A stretch of DNA of 7,391 nt from Peptostreptococcaceae bacterium (GCA_016650135.1 JAENWH010000087.1:1-7391), one strand, 5' to 3'; shown: positions 1 to 5,953, numbered from the stretch's first letter. Numbers and translations: made by a program. Notes: generated by a model not told the origin, from the letters alone.

Positions 1-1
1 C

Positions 2-301
2 AGTGAATCTATGCAAGTATTTATGCAGACAACAATAGTTATTGCAGAAATTCTAATTGGTTTAGCTTTAATTGGAGGTCTTTTCACCTTCCTTGCTGCC
101 GGATTCTCCATTGTTCTTCAGGCTATGTTCATGCTTACTACAGGTTTGTATATTACTACTTTCTGGATGGTTTTCGCAGCAATAGCATTATTAATTGGCG
201 GAGGCAGTGTATTTGGTTTGGACTATTATGTAATGCCGGTACTGAAAAATAAATGGGCACATACAAGATTTGGAAGAAAGTGGTACTTATATAATGACTA
301 A
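2..301 (+). CDS. ndh2: C-terminal membrane tail of a protein running off the left edge, probably Ndh2-type NADH dehydrogenase (partial)
   Basis: Only the end of this gene is visible. The frame is open to the window edge (Ser-Glu-Ser precede the first Met at 11), so the ATG at 11 is probably internal, and only ten bases precede it. The visible 99 residues are very hydrophobic: two to three membrane segments (roughly residues 10-33, 34-48 and 50-70), then a short polar tail with the sequence FGLDYYVMP, a basic stretch (KNKWAHTRFGRK) and the end WYLYND. From memory, the clostridial and EET-type NDH-2 flavoproteins carry such a DoxX-like C-terminal membrane domain after the FAD/NAD domains. The neighbours are the other EET genes, where ndh2 is expected. 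In the EET model Ndh2 passes electrons from NADH to a membrane quinone. The assignment rests on tail resemblance and context, since no catalytic domain is visible. A separate small membrane protein starting at 11 is the alternative. The last eight bases overlap the next gene. Confidence 0.6.
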   Translation, partial: SESMQVFMQTTIVIAEILIGLALIGGLFTFLAAGFSIVLQAMFMLTTGLYITTFWMVFAAIALLIGGGSVFGLDYYVMPVLKNKWAHTRFGRKWYLYND

Positions 302-1307
302 ACCGGAAATTAATCATCTAGGCAGTAATAACTCAGACAATAACAATTCAGACATTAAATACTATAAATTTGATGAAGCTTTTGATTTAACAAAAGCTTC
401 TGTTGAGAAATTGCTGGTGCAGGCGCCTCATATGGTCAGAGACTATACAAAGCATCTATCAAAGAGCCAGGGTAAGTTTGTCAGAGCTAAAGCACTTTTA
501 GTCTGTGCGCTGAACAGCCAAAATAAAATTCATGAAAATGCGGTTCACCTTGCAGTTTCAATAGAAATACTGCATCTGGCAACTTTAGTTCATGATGACA
601 TCATTGATGATTCTGATTTGAGAAGAGGCAATGAAACTCTTCAGAAGAGATATGGCAAGAAAAAAGCGGTTATTTGCGGAGATTATTTGCTTAGCTTAGC
701 ACTTAGAACTCTTTCTAGATTAAAGGAGAAGGGAAACTATACCGAGTTTTTTCTGCCGAATTTTGTTTCAAGAGTTTGCCTTGGGGAACTGGAGCAATAC
801 TCCAACAATGGTAATTTGAATATCTCAACATTCAGATATTTGAAGATTATCAGGGGTAAAACGGCAGCTCTATTTGAGGGTGCATTTTTGGCAGGAGCAA
901 TTTTTTCGGGAGAAGAAGAAAAACACCAAAACCAGTATGCTAAACTGGGTAGATACATAGGAATGATTTTCCAACTTACAGATGATTGCATAGATTTTGA
1001 AGCATCTGAAGCAGAGGCAAAAAAACCAGTTGGCAAAGATTACGAAGAGGGTGTTATAACACTTCCTTTAATTTATGCAATTAAACAAAATGAAGAATTT
1101 AACAACAATATAAAAACAGGAAAGATAAATGTAGAAGAAATAATTAAACTGGTTCTGAAATTCGACGGGATAGGTTTTACAAAAGGTATTTCAAAAGGTT
1201 ATTACAAAAAAGCAGGTATTATTATTGATACACTTGAAATCAACGCAGAAAAAAAAGGCAAACTGATGGATATTCTAGAGAAATCATACAATGGGATTAA
1301 AAAATGA
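294..1307 (+). CDS. dmkB: Polyprenyl diphosphate synthase, DmkB-like
   Basis: A trans-isoprenyl diphosphate synthase of 337 residues that adds isopentenyl diphosphate units to an allylic primer to make a quinone side chain. The first aspartate-rich motif DDIIDD is at residues 101-106 and the second, DDCID, at 230-234, followed by GKDYEEG and TLPLIYA, the normal family order. Ala96, five residues before the first motif, is small, which fits a long-chain product (hepta- or octaprenyl type) rather than farnesyl or geranylgeranyl. Region I reads QGKFVRA (59-65) instead of the usual GGKRLRP: Lys61 and Arg64 are kept, but the first Arg is Phe and the Pro is Ala. The ATG at 294 is preferred; it overlaps the previous gene by eight bases (ATGACTAA), implying translational coupling. 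A TTG at 270 in the same frame would add eight residues but overlap more. The stop overlaps the next start (ATGA). The symbol rests on synteny with EET loci, where DmkB makes the tail of a dedicated demethylmenaquinone. Confidence 0.9.
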   Translation: MTKPEINHLGSNNSDNNNSDIKYYKFDEAFDLTKASVEKLLVQAPHMVRDYTKHLSKSQGKFVRAKALLVCALNSQNKIHENAVHLAVSIEILHLATLVHDDIIDDSDLRRGNETLQKRYGKKKAVICGDYLLSLALRTLSRLKEKGNYTEFFLPNFVSRVCLGELEQYSNNGNLNISTFRYLKIIRGKTAALFEGAFLAGAIFSGEEEKHQNQYAKLGRYIGMIFQLTDDCIDFEASEAEAKKPVGKDYEEGVITLPLIYAIKQNEEFNNNIKTGKINVEEIIKLVLKFDGIGFTKGISKGYYKKAGIIIDTLEINAEKKGKLMDILEKSYNGIKK

Positions 1308-1690
1308 AATTTTTCAAAAAAACGGATTTAATAGTTATTGTAGTATTGATAATTATTTCAGCAGTAGTTTATATAACATACAATTACCTGGCACAGGGTG
1401 AAGAAGCAAAAGCAGAAATATATCTGGGTTCAAAATTAATGAAAACCGTTAATTTATCAACAGGGAATAACAGCACTTTTTCAATCCCAGGGAAGGAAAA
1501 CGTAGTCTTTCATTTATATGAGGATGGAACTATTGCTTTTGAAAAATCCGATTGCCCGGATCAAATATGTGTTCGTTCAGGAAAGCTTCATATTGTGGGG
1601 CAAAGTGCAGCTTGTCTGCCAAATGCGTTAATATTAAAAATTGTTCCTCAAAATGGGTATAATAACAATCAGAATGATGTGGTAATATAA
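1304..1690 (+). CDS. eetA: Membrane-anchored NusG domain II protein, EetA-like
   Basis: A 128-residue protein with a short basic N-terminus, one membrane segment (about residues 8-28) and an extracytoplasmic NusG domain II (about 36-115). The domain shows the family pattern: an early strand AEIYLG, then a Cys-containing block with SDCPDQICVRSG (82-93), and ACLPNALILKI (103-113). Cysteines 84, 89 and 104 are the conserved ones. There is no cleavable signal peptide or lipobox, so it stays anchored by the N-terminal helix facing outward. In the EET model EetA works with EetB to move electrons from the quinone pool to the outside flavoprotein; the mechanism is not settled. The start overlaps the dmkB-like stop by four bases (ATGA), and the end overlaps the next gene by one base (TAATG). 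No strong Shine-Dalgarno is visible, so translation is probably coupled. The family call is firm; the EET role is inferred from context. Confidence 0.88.
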   Translation: MKFFKKTDLIVIVVLIIISAVVYITYNYLAQGEEAKAEIYLGSKLMKTVNLSTGNNSTFSIPGKENVVFHLYEDGTIAFEKSDCPDQICVRSGKLHIVGQSAACLPNALILKIVPQNGYNNNQNDVVI

Positions 1691-2205
1691 TGGGTAAGAC
1701 ACAAAAATTAGTATTGACCTCGTTATTTTTTGCAATTGCAATCATATTGTCGATTATAGAAAATTCATTGCCTCCATTGCCTATCGCGATACCCGGGGTC
1801 AAATTCGGACTTTCAAACATCGCTGTCATGTATGTTCTTTTCTTCCTGGGAGGGAAACAGGCATATGCAGTGGCAGTATTAAAGGCAATTTTTGTATTTT
1901 CAACAAGAGGATGGATTGCCAGTGTTTTAAGCCTATCTGGAGGTCTCTTATCAGTAACCGTAATGATTCTGTTCATGTATATATTCAAGGATAAGGTGTC
2001 ATACTTGATTTTGAGTATTTTCGGCGCCATATCCCATAATATCGGGCAGTTGATAGCAGTCTCTATAGTATATACAAACCTTTACCTGCTGTACTTTTTC
2101 CCACTTCTTCTTCTGACAGGAGTGATGGCGGGAATTGTCACATCGGTACTGCTCAAGTTTATTCAACCTGCTTTTAAACGAGTCGGGTTTTATAATAGCA
2201 ATTAA
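1690..2205 (+). CDS. eetB: Gx transporter family membrane protein, EetB-like (Hpre_diP_synt_I family)
   Basis: A 171-residue integral membrane protein with about five or six helices. Family signatures are an early Glu in the first helix region (E24), PGVKFGLSN (35-43), SGGLLS (83-88) and the block GAISHNIGQL (112-121). This family (PF07456) is often annotated as heptaprenyl diphosphate synthase component I or Gx transporter. It lacks any aspartate-rich prenyl-synthase motif, so the enzyme name should not be taken literally. In EET loci it follows eetA, as here, and is thought to form the membrane part of the step that takes electrons from the quinone to the outer flavoprotein. The start codon uses the last A of the eetA-like stop (TAATG), and only a weak GTGGT precedes it, so coupling is likely. 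A TATAAT at 2191-2196, inside its last codons, might belong to a weak promoter for the next gene, but no good -35 accompanies it. Confidence 0.88.
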   Translation: MGKTQKLVLTSLFFAIAIILSIIENSLPPLPIAIPGVKFGLSNIAVMYVLFFLGGKQAYAVAVLKAIFVFSTRGWIASVLSLSGGLLSVTVMILFMYIFKDKVSYLILSIFGAISHNIGQLIAVSIVYTNLYLLYFFPLLLLTGVMAGIVTSVLLKFIQPAFKRVGFYNSN

Positions 2206-2247
2206 CATAACCAATCTAAACAATTTAACTTAAGGAGGAAATTTTCA

Positions 2248-2751
2248 ATGAAAAATTTTAAAAAAGTAAGTATTCTTGTACTGGTTCTTATTATGGCGTT
2301 GACCGTATTTACAGCTTGTGCAAAAGATGAACCAACACCAGAGCCAACACCAGAACCAACACCAGAGGCAACTCTTTATACAGATGGCACTTATACCGCT
2401 GAACAGGCAGATTTTGATGCTGAAAAAGGCTGGAAAGACAATGCAACCGTAACAATTACTGATGGTAAGATTTCAGCGGTTGTTTTAAATTCAACAAATT
2501 CAGATACTGCAAAGGGTGACAAATTATCAGAAGTAGCAGCTGGGAATTATGACATGACAGTTGCCGGCGCTGCTTCAGCTTGGGATGTGCAGGCCAAAGC
2601 TATTCAGGACTACATCGTTTCAACGCAGGACACTACTTCCATCACTTTTGATGCTGAAGGAAAGGCTGATGCGATTTCAGGAGCAACTATTTCTTATGGT
2701 CACTTTTTTGACCTTGTAAACGAAGCACTTGCAAAGGCAGAAGCAAAATAA
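2248..2751 (+). CDS. pplA: FMN-binding lipoprotein with one flavinylation site, PplA-like
   Basis: A 167-residue exported lipoprotein. The N-terminus is basic (MKNFKK), then a hydrophobic stretch to a lipobox ending FTAC, with Cys24 as the lipidated residue; Phe rather than Leu at -3 is slightly unusual. Next comes an acidic-proline linker of repeated PTPE units (about 29-41) and one FMN-binding domain (about 45-165). The covalent flavin site is DAISGATIS (141-149), matching the D-x-x-S-G-A-T consensus, with Thr147 the expected FMN attachment residue. It should sit on the outer face of the membrane as the terminal electron carrier of the EET chain. Listeria PplA is known to have two such domains, so this is a reduced form. 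A strong AAGGAGGAA (2232-2240) lies seven bases before the ATG, far better than the sites of the upstream genes, which fits high expression. A 42-bp gap separates it from the eetB-like gene and an intrinsic terminator follows. Confidence 0.9.
   Translation: MKNFKKVSILVLVLIMALTVFTACAKDEPTPEPTPEPTPEATLYTDGTYTAEQADFDAEKGWKDNATVTITDGKISAVVLNSTNSDTAKGDKLSEVAAGNYDMTVAGAASAWDVQAKAIQDYIVSTQDTTSITFDAEGKADAISGATISYGHFFDLVNEALAKAEAK
2332..2367 (+). repeat. Three 12-bp tandem repeats encoding the PTPE linker
   Basis: Three consecutive units of CCAACACCAGAG (third base of the last codon varies) encode Pro-Thr-Pro-Glu three times, just after the lipidated Cys of the PplA-like protein. The near identity at the DNA level suggests that slippage can change linker length. 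The linker likely lifts the flavin domain off the membrane or through the wall. Confidence 0.85.
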
Positions 2752-2768
2752 AAAGCCACATTTTTATT

Positions 2769-2800
2769 AGGGGTAGGATTTTCTGCCCCTGTTTTTTTTT
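2769..2800 (+). terminator. Intrinsic terminator between the pplA-like and fmnB-like genes
   Basis: An eight-pair stem (AGGGGTAG with CTGCCCCT, one G-T wobble) closes a six-base loop and is followed by a G and nine T residues. It lies 17 bases after the pplA-like stop. It should end most transcripts of the upstream operon, leaving the flavin transferase gene to readthrough or to a promoter that I cannot identify in the 40 bases that follow. Confidence 0.9.
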
Positions 2801-2840
2801 AAACGCAGTTTTCTTTAACTATTTTTTAAGGAGATCAAAA

Positions 2841-3902
2841 GTGACGAATAAAATACAACTAAAAATTAGCATAATTCTTATAATCACATTAATTGCAGGA
2901 ATGCTTTCTGGATGTGCGAAGGAAACAAAATTAACAAGGTATGGTACGGAATTTCTGAGTTTGTTTGATACTGCATCGAAAGTCATTGCGTATACAACCA
3001 ATGAGGCTGAGTTTGAAAAACAGTCAAATTTCATTTACGATGAACTTAAGGTATATCATGAATTATTTGATATTTATAATGATTACGAGGGCGTTAACAA
3101 TATAAAAACCATCAATGATAATGCGGGAATCAATCCTGTGAAAGTTGATAAAAAACTGATAGATTTTCTCTTGTTTTCAAAAGAAATCTATGAATTGACA
3201 GATGGTAAAGTAAATATTGCTTTTGGAAGCGTTCTTAAGGTATGGCATGAATATCGGGAGGCAGGCATAGTTTCACCTGAAACCGCTGAAATCCCGCCAA
3301 TGGAAATCCTTTTAGAAGCAAACAAGCATACTGATATTAACAAGATGATAATAGATGAGCAGGCGAGCACTGTTTATCTTGAAGATAAAGAAATGAGTCT
3401 GGATGTAGGAGCCATTGGAAAGGGTTACTCAACAGAACAGGTTGCCCAGGCTGGAGAAAATAATGAGGGTATCACACCAATGCTGTTAAGCATTGGTGGT
3501 AACGTCAGATCCATTGGAGAGAAGGGGAATAAAGAGGGCTCCTGGAAGGTGGGCGTTCAGAACCCTGATAAGGAAGACGGTACAAGCCTCATTCATACAG
3601 TGGCACTTGTTGATAGTTCACTCGTTACAAGTGGGGATTACCAGCGATATTATTTTGTAAACGGAAAAAGATATCATCATATCATCGACCCGGAAACGCT
3701 TATGCCGGCAGATCATTACAGGGCTGTTTCAATTATTGAAAAGGATTCTGGATTAGCAGATGGGCTTTCGACGGCCTGCTTTATTATGCCCCTTGACGAA
3801 GCAAAAGCCTTAATAGAAAAGATTGAGGGTGCTGAAGCCGTTTTTGTAATGCCGGACGGGAATCTGGAGTATACAAGTGGATTTAAAGACTATATCAGAT
3901 AA
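2841..3902 (+). CDS. fmnB: ApbE-type FAD:protein FMN transferase lipoprotein, FmnB-like
   Basis: A 353-residue exported flavin transferase that splits FAD and attaches the FMN moiety to a Thr in target proteins, here most likely Thr147 of the adjacent PplA-like lipoprotein. The signal peptide ends in a lipobox LSGC, with Cys25 lipidated. The ApbE domain covers about 35-350. Motifs seen are LDVGAIGKGY (187-196), LLSIGGNV (215-222), SGDYQRYY (264-271), HHIIDPETLMP (279-289) and DGLSTACF (307-314). The last is the metal-binding and catalytic region, usually DALSTA, with D307 and T311 kept. The length is normal for the family. The start is GTG at 2841, preceded by AAGGAG (2828-2833) at good spacing. 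It follows the terminator at 2769-2800 and precedes a new promoter, so it is the last gene of the EET block. No clear terminator follows it. Confidence 0.93.
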   Translation: MTNKIQLKISIILIITLIAGMLSGCAKETKLTRYGTEFLSLFDTASKVIAYTTNEAEFEKQSNFIYDELKVYHELFDIYNDYEGVNNIKTINDNAGINPVKVDKKLIDFLLFSKEIYELTDGKVNIAFGSVLKVWHEYREAGIVSPETAEIPPMEILLEANKHTDINKMIIDEQASTVYLEDKEMSLDVGAIGKGYSTEQVAQAGENNEGITPMLLSIGGNVRSIGEKGNKEGSWKVGVQNPDKEDGTSLIHTVALVDSSLVTSGDYQRYYFVNGKRYHHIIDPETLMPADHYRAVSIIEKDSGLADGLSTACFIMPLDEAKALIEKIEGAEAVFVMPDGNLEYTSGFKDYIR

Positions 3903-3904
3903 TA

Positions 3905-3934
3905 CTGGTATTTTATAAAGAGATTTGATATAAT
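3905..3934 (+). promoter_or_regulatory. Extended -10 promoter for the AI-2E-family gene
   Basis: A perfect TATAAT at 3929-3934 is preceded by TG at 3926-3927 with one base between (extended -10). The -35 is poor: CTGGTA (3905-3910, 18-base spacer) or TGGTAT (3906-3911, 17-base spacer). A short interrupted palindrome AATAC-TG-GTATT (3901-3912) overlaps the -35 and could be an operator. Transcription would start near 3941, about 24 bases before the ATG, and an AGGAGGGA ribosome site lies at 3953-3960. Confidence 0.55.
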
Positions 3935-3964
3935 AATATTATAAATTTAAATAGGAGGGAACAG

Positions 3965-5194
3965 ATGAAACTTAAAATCGAGAATACTTATTTTAAGTGG
4001 GGAATCACAATTTTTGCTTCTATTTCAGCGTCCATCATTTTATTTTTTATGATTTATCGGTCAAAAGAGGTTGGGCAAATCCTGAGTGTTTTTATTGCAA
4101 TCGTAACGCCATTTATTTATGGGTTCGTAATAGCTTATTTGTTAACGCCATCCTATAATTTTTTCCTACGCAAGATTAATCTGTCTCTTACTCCTCTTAT
4201 CAAGAACAAACGAAAATTAATATCTATATCAAAGTCATTATCTACGGCAATCACTTTAATATTGTCGATAACTATAATCAGCGGGTTGACAAGTATGGTT
4301 CTGCCCCAGTTGGCAACAAGTATATTAGGTATTGTTAAGACATTTCCAAGTAATGCAGACGGTTTAATGATTTGGGTTGTTGATAATTTTAATCTCTCTG
4401 ATAAAACCGTAAATTTCATTAATAATAACATTGTAAATAATTTAACCAACTGGTTTATGGAAAATCTGGTTCCAACCATGTCAGAAGTGGTTGCAGGTGT
4501 TTCTACTGGGTTAATCAGTTTCTTAGTGGTGATGAAGAACTTTTTCTTAGGACTTATTATCTGCGTGTACTTTCTTAATGGAAAAGAAATTTTTGCTGCA
4601 CAGTCTAAAAAAGGTGTTTTTGCAAGTTGTACAAAAGAAAGAGCGGAATTTATTATCCATGAGGCAAAATTTATCAACAGAACCTTTAGTGGTTTCATCA
4701 ATGGAAAAATAATTGATTCAATCATAGTTGGCATTATCTGTTTTATATCTCTGACAATTATGGATATGCCATATACATTATTAATAAGTGTGATTATAGG
4801 TGTGACAAATATCATTCCATTCTTTGGACCATTTATAGGAGCAATACCTTCGGCGATTATCATATTGCTAGAGAGCCCAATCCAATGTTTATATTTTGTA
4901 ATATTCATACAAATATTACAGCTGATTGACGGTAATGTGATTGGCCCTAAAATTTTGGGTGATTCCACAGGTATACCGAGCTTCTGGGTTATATTCGCAA
5001 TCTTGGTTGGCGGCGGCTTATTCGGATTTTTTGGAATGATTATTGGAATCCCAATCTTCGCAGTAATATATGCCTATGTTGGAAGATATGTGAGGTACAA
5101 ACTATGTCAGAAGAGCCTTCCAGTGGAAACTTTAGATTATAAGGATACCAGTCACTATACATGTAAAAAATCTGTAAAAAAAGAGGTAAAATAA
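3965..5194 (+). CDS. AI-2E family transporter (PF01594)
   Basis: A 409-residue multi-pass membrane protein with about eight helices (near 12-32, 38-62, 95-117, 180-205, 250-268, 270-302, 305-325 and 338-372). A large, more polar extracellular or cytoplasmic loop lies at about 118-178. The C-terminal half carries the family core: FINGKIIDSIIVG (244-256), GVTNIIPFFGPFIGAIPSA (279-297), then IDGNVIGPKILGD (321-333) followed by a glycine-rich helix at 347-361. The tail (375-409) is basic and cytoplasmic. The family was named for autoinducer-2 export (TqsA), but members also include Na+/H+ antiporters and the sporulation protein YtvI, so the substrate cannot be stated. The ATG follows AGGAGGGA (3953-3960) at normal spacing. 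It is the first gene of a two-gene unit, with one base between its stop and the next start. Confidence 0.92.
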   Translation: MKLKIENTYFKWGITIFASISASIILFFMIYRSKEVGQILSVFIAIVTPFIYGFVIAYLLTPSYNFFLRKINLSLTPLIKNKRKLISISKSLSTAITLILSITIISGLTSMVLPQLATSILGIVKTFPSNADGLMIWVVDNFNLSDKTVNFINNNIVNNLTNWFMENLVPTMSEVVAGVSTGLISFLVVMKNFFLGLIICVYFLNGKEIFAAQSKKGVFASCTKERAEFIIHEAKFINRTFSGFINGKIIDSIIVGIICFISLTIMDMPYTLLISVIIGVTNIIPFFGPFIGAIPSAIIILLESPIQCLYFVIFIQILQLIDGNVIGPKILGDSTGIPSFWVIFAILVGGGLFGFFGMIIGIPIFAVIYAYVGRYVRYKLCQKSLPVETLDYKDTSHYTCKKSVKKEVK

Positions 5195-5195
5195 A

Positions 5196-5708
5196 GTGGA
5201 TATTATAGAATTGAAAAGAAGTTTAAAAGAAGACAGACCTGCTAAATGGGATTACATACCTGACATTGAATTATACATGGATCAGGTGCTTAATTTTATG
5301 AGAAAACAGCATATCGGGCTTGAGGGCGATGAAACATTGACTGCATCAATGGTGAATAATTATATAAAAAAAGGTCTGCTGCCCAGAGCCCACCGAAAAA
5401 AATACAAGAAAGAGCATGTGGCTCATTTGACTGCAATTTGTTTGTTCAAGAGAGTATTATCTGTATCAGATACGGATAAACTGCTTAAAGATCAACTTGA
5501 GGGGCAGGAAATTGAAGACTTTTATAAAAAGTATTGCAAAGAAATAGATCGTGAATTTGCTGCCGTTTCCGACTTGATCCATTTAGACATGGATCGGGAA
5601 GAACTCTTGGATATGATTTTAAAACTGGCAATTTCTAGCTATGCACAAAAACTTGCCTGTGAAAGGCTACTCCAACTATCAAACGAATTGGATCAAAGCC
5701 CATTATAA
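5196..5708 (+). CDS. DUF1836 protein with MerR-like helix-turn-helix
   Basis: A 170-residue soluble protein, typical of DUF1836 (PF08876), a family found mainly in Bacillota and thought to be transcriptional regulators. The signature is TASMVNNYIKKGLLPRA (49-65), then KKYKKEHVAHLT (68-79) and LFKRVLSVSDTDKLL (83-97), resembling the winged HTH of MerR proteins with its dimer helix after it. No effector domain or metal-binding Cys cluster is seen. The start is GTG at 5196, with AGAGG at 5182-5186 about nine bases before it. It lies one base after the AI-2E-family gene and shares its promoter, so it may control that transporter, which is an inference from layout. The last four codons (Ser-Pro-Leu-stop) lie inside an inverted repeat and in the terminator stem-loop, so the extreme C-terminus may have been supplied by that element. 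Confidence 0.88.
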   Translation: MDIIELKRSLKEDRPAKWDYIPDIELYMDQVLNFMRKQHIGLEGDETLTASMVNNYIKKGLLPRAHRKKYKKEHVAHLTAICLFKRVLSVSDTDKLLKDQLEGQEIEDFYKKYCKEIDREFAAVSDLIHLDMDREELLDMILKLAISSYAQKLACERLLQLSNELDQSPL

Positions 5709-5735
5709 GCATCCGACATTGGGCTTGCTTTTTTT
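5696..5735 (+). terminator. Intrinsic terminator of the AI-2E/DUF1836 unit
   Basis: AAGCCCA (5696-5702) pairs perfectly with TGGGCTT (5720-5726) across a 17-base loop, followed by GC and seven T residues (5729-5735). The DUF1836 stop codon (5706-5708) lies in the loop. A competing stem AAGCA/TGCTT (5707-5711 with 5726-5730) could form instead. The terminator is also the outer part of the left inverted-repeat arm. Confidence 0.8.
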
Positions 5736-5763
5736 GAAACCCTTGCAATCACTCATTTATAAT
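5734..5763 (+). promoter_or_regulatory. Sigma-A-like promoter inside the intergenic element
   Basis: TTGAAA (5734-5739, five of six to TTGACA) and TATAAT (5758-5763, perfect) are separated by 18 bases. The predicted start is near 5770, pointing rightward into the DnaA-like palindrome and the tandem repeats, with no annotated gene downstream on that strand. The -35 overlaps the end of the T run of the preceding terminator. The sites sit in AT-rich DNA, so chance occurrence is possible. Confidence 0.45.
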
Positions 5764-5765
5764 TT

Positions 5766-5798
5766 TAGTTATCAACAGGTAACCTGTGGATAACTAAT
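5766..5798. promoter_or_regulatory. Palindrome of two DnaA-box-like sites
   Basis: Two 15-base arms, TTAGTTATCAACAGG (5766-5780) and CCTGTGGATAACTAA (5784 is its second base; arm 5783-5798 region), face each other around a TAA-type centre with one mismatch. The right arm contains an exact DnaA box in reverse (TGTGGATAA, 5785-5793). The left holds the one-mismatch form TTATCAACA (5769-5777). The pairing could form a hairpin in RNA or a paired binding site for a dimer or for DnaA. Confidence 0.6.
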
Positions 5799-5832
5799 CA
5801 AAGGTATGAGGCTGAAGAAATAGAGAAATAGA

Positions 5833-5927
5833 GCAATGAAAAAATAAGCATATGAAAAAATTGGCATATGCAAAAACAAGTATATGAATAAAATAGCATA
5901 TGAAAGAATGAGCATGCAGAAAAATGT
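5833..5927 (+). repeat. 16-bp A-rich tandem repeat, about six units
   Basis: Units start at 5833 (15 bases, one deletion), 5848, 5864, 5880, 5896 and 5912. The consensus is GCATATGAAAAAATNN: GCATATG-like heads (GCATATG three times, GTATATG once, degenerate at both ends) each followed by an A-rich run. The period is close to one and a half helical turns. Nothing in the reading frames suggests a coding role. Confidence 0.8.
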
Positions 5928-5953
5928 GTTTACACATTGGACGCATGCTCATT
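5907..5953. other. Nested hairpin with 11-bp outer stem
   Basis: AATGAGCATGC (5907-5917) pairs perfectly with GCATGCTCATT (5943-5953). Inside, AATGTG (5923-5928) can pair with CACATT (5933-5938) around a TTTA loop. A G-T and an A-T pair can extend the outer stem further. The right side runs into T-rich DNA (ATTTTGATTTT), so it might act as a weak rightward terminator, but the T run is interrupted. The left half coincides with the last unit of the 16-bp repeat. Confidence 0.7.

Noticed and set aside
270..293. TTG start for the polyprenyl diphosphate synthase
   Set aside because: It would overlap the previous gene by 32 bases; the ATG at 294 gives the usual eight-base coupled overlap and a normal N-terminus.
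1530..2030. Minus-strand open frame of 166 codons across the eetA-like and eetB-like genes
   Set aside because: Spans two real overlapping genes with clear family motifs on the other strand; its product shows no recognisable domain.
2191..2196. TATAAT as a dedicated promoter for the pplA-like gene
   Set aside because: No convincing -35 at 16-18 bases; the hexamer lies in the end of an AT-rich coding sequence, so it is noted but not listed as a feature.
4153..4968. Long antisense open frame (271 codons) on the minus strand inside the AI-2E-family gene
   Set aside because: It is the mirror of a clear family member, has no recognisable domain or ribosome site, and reflects the hydrophobic codon pattern of the sense strand.
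5833..5927. CRISPR array
   Set aside because: Units are 16 bases with no spacers between them, and there is no cas gene in the window.
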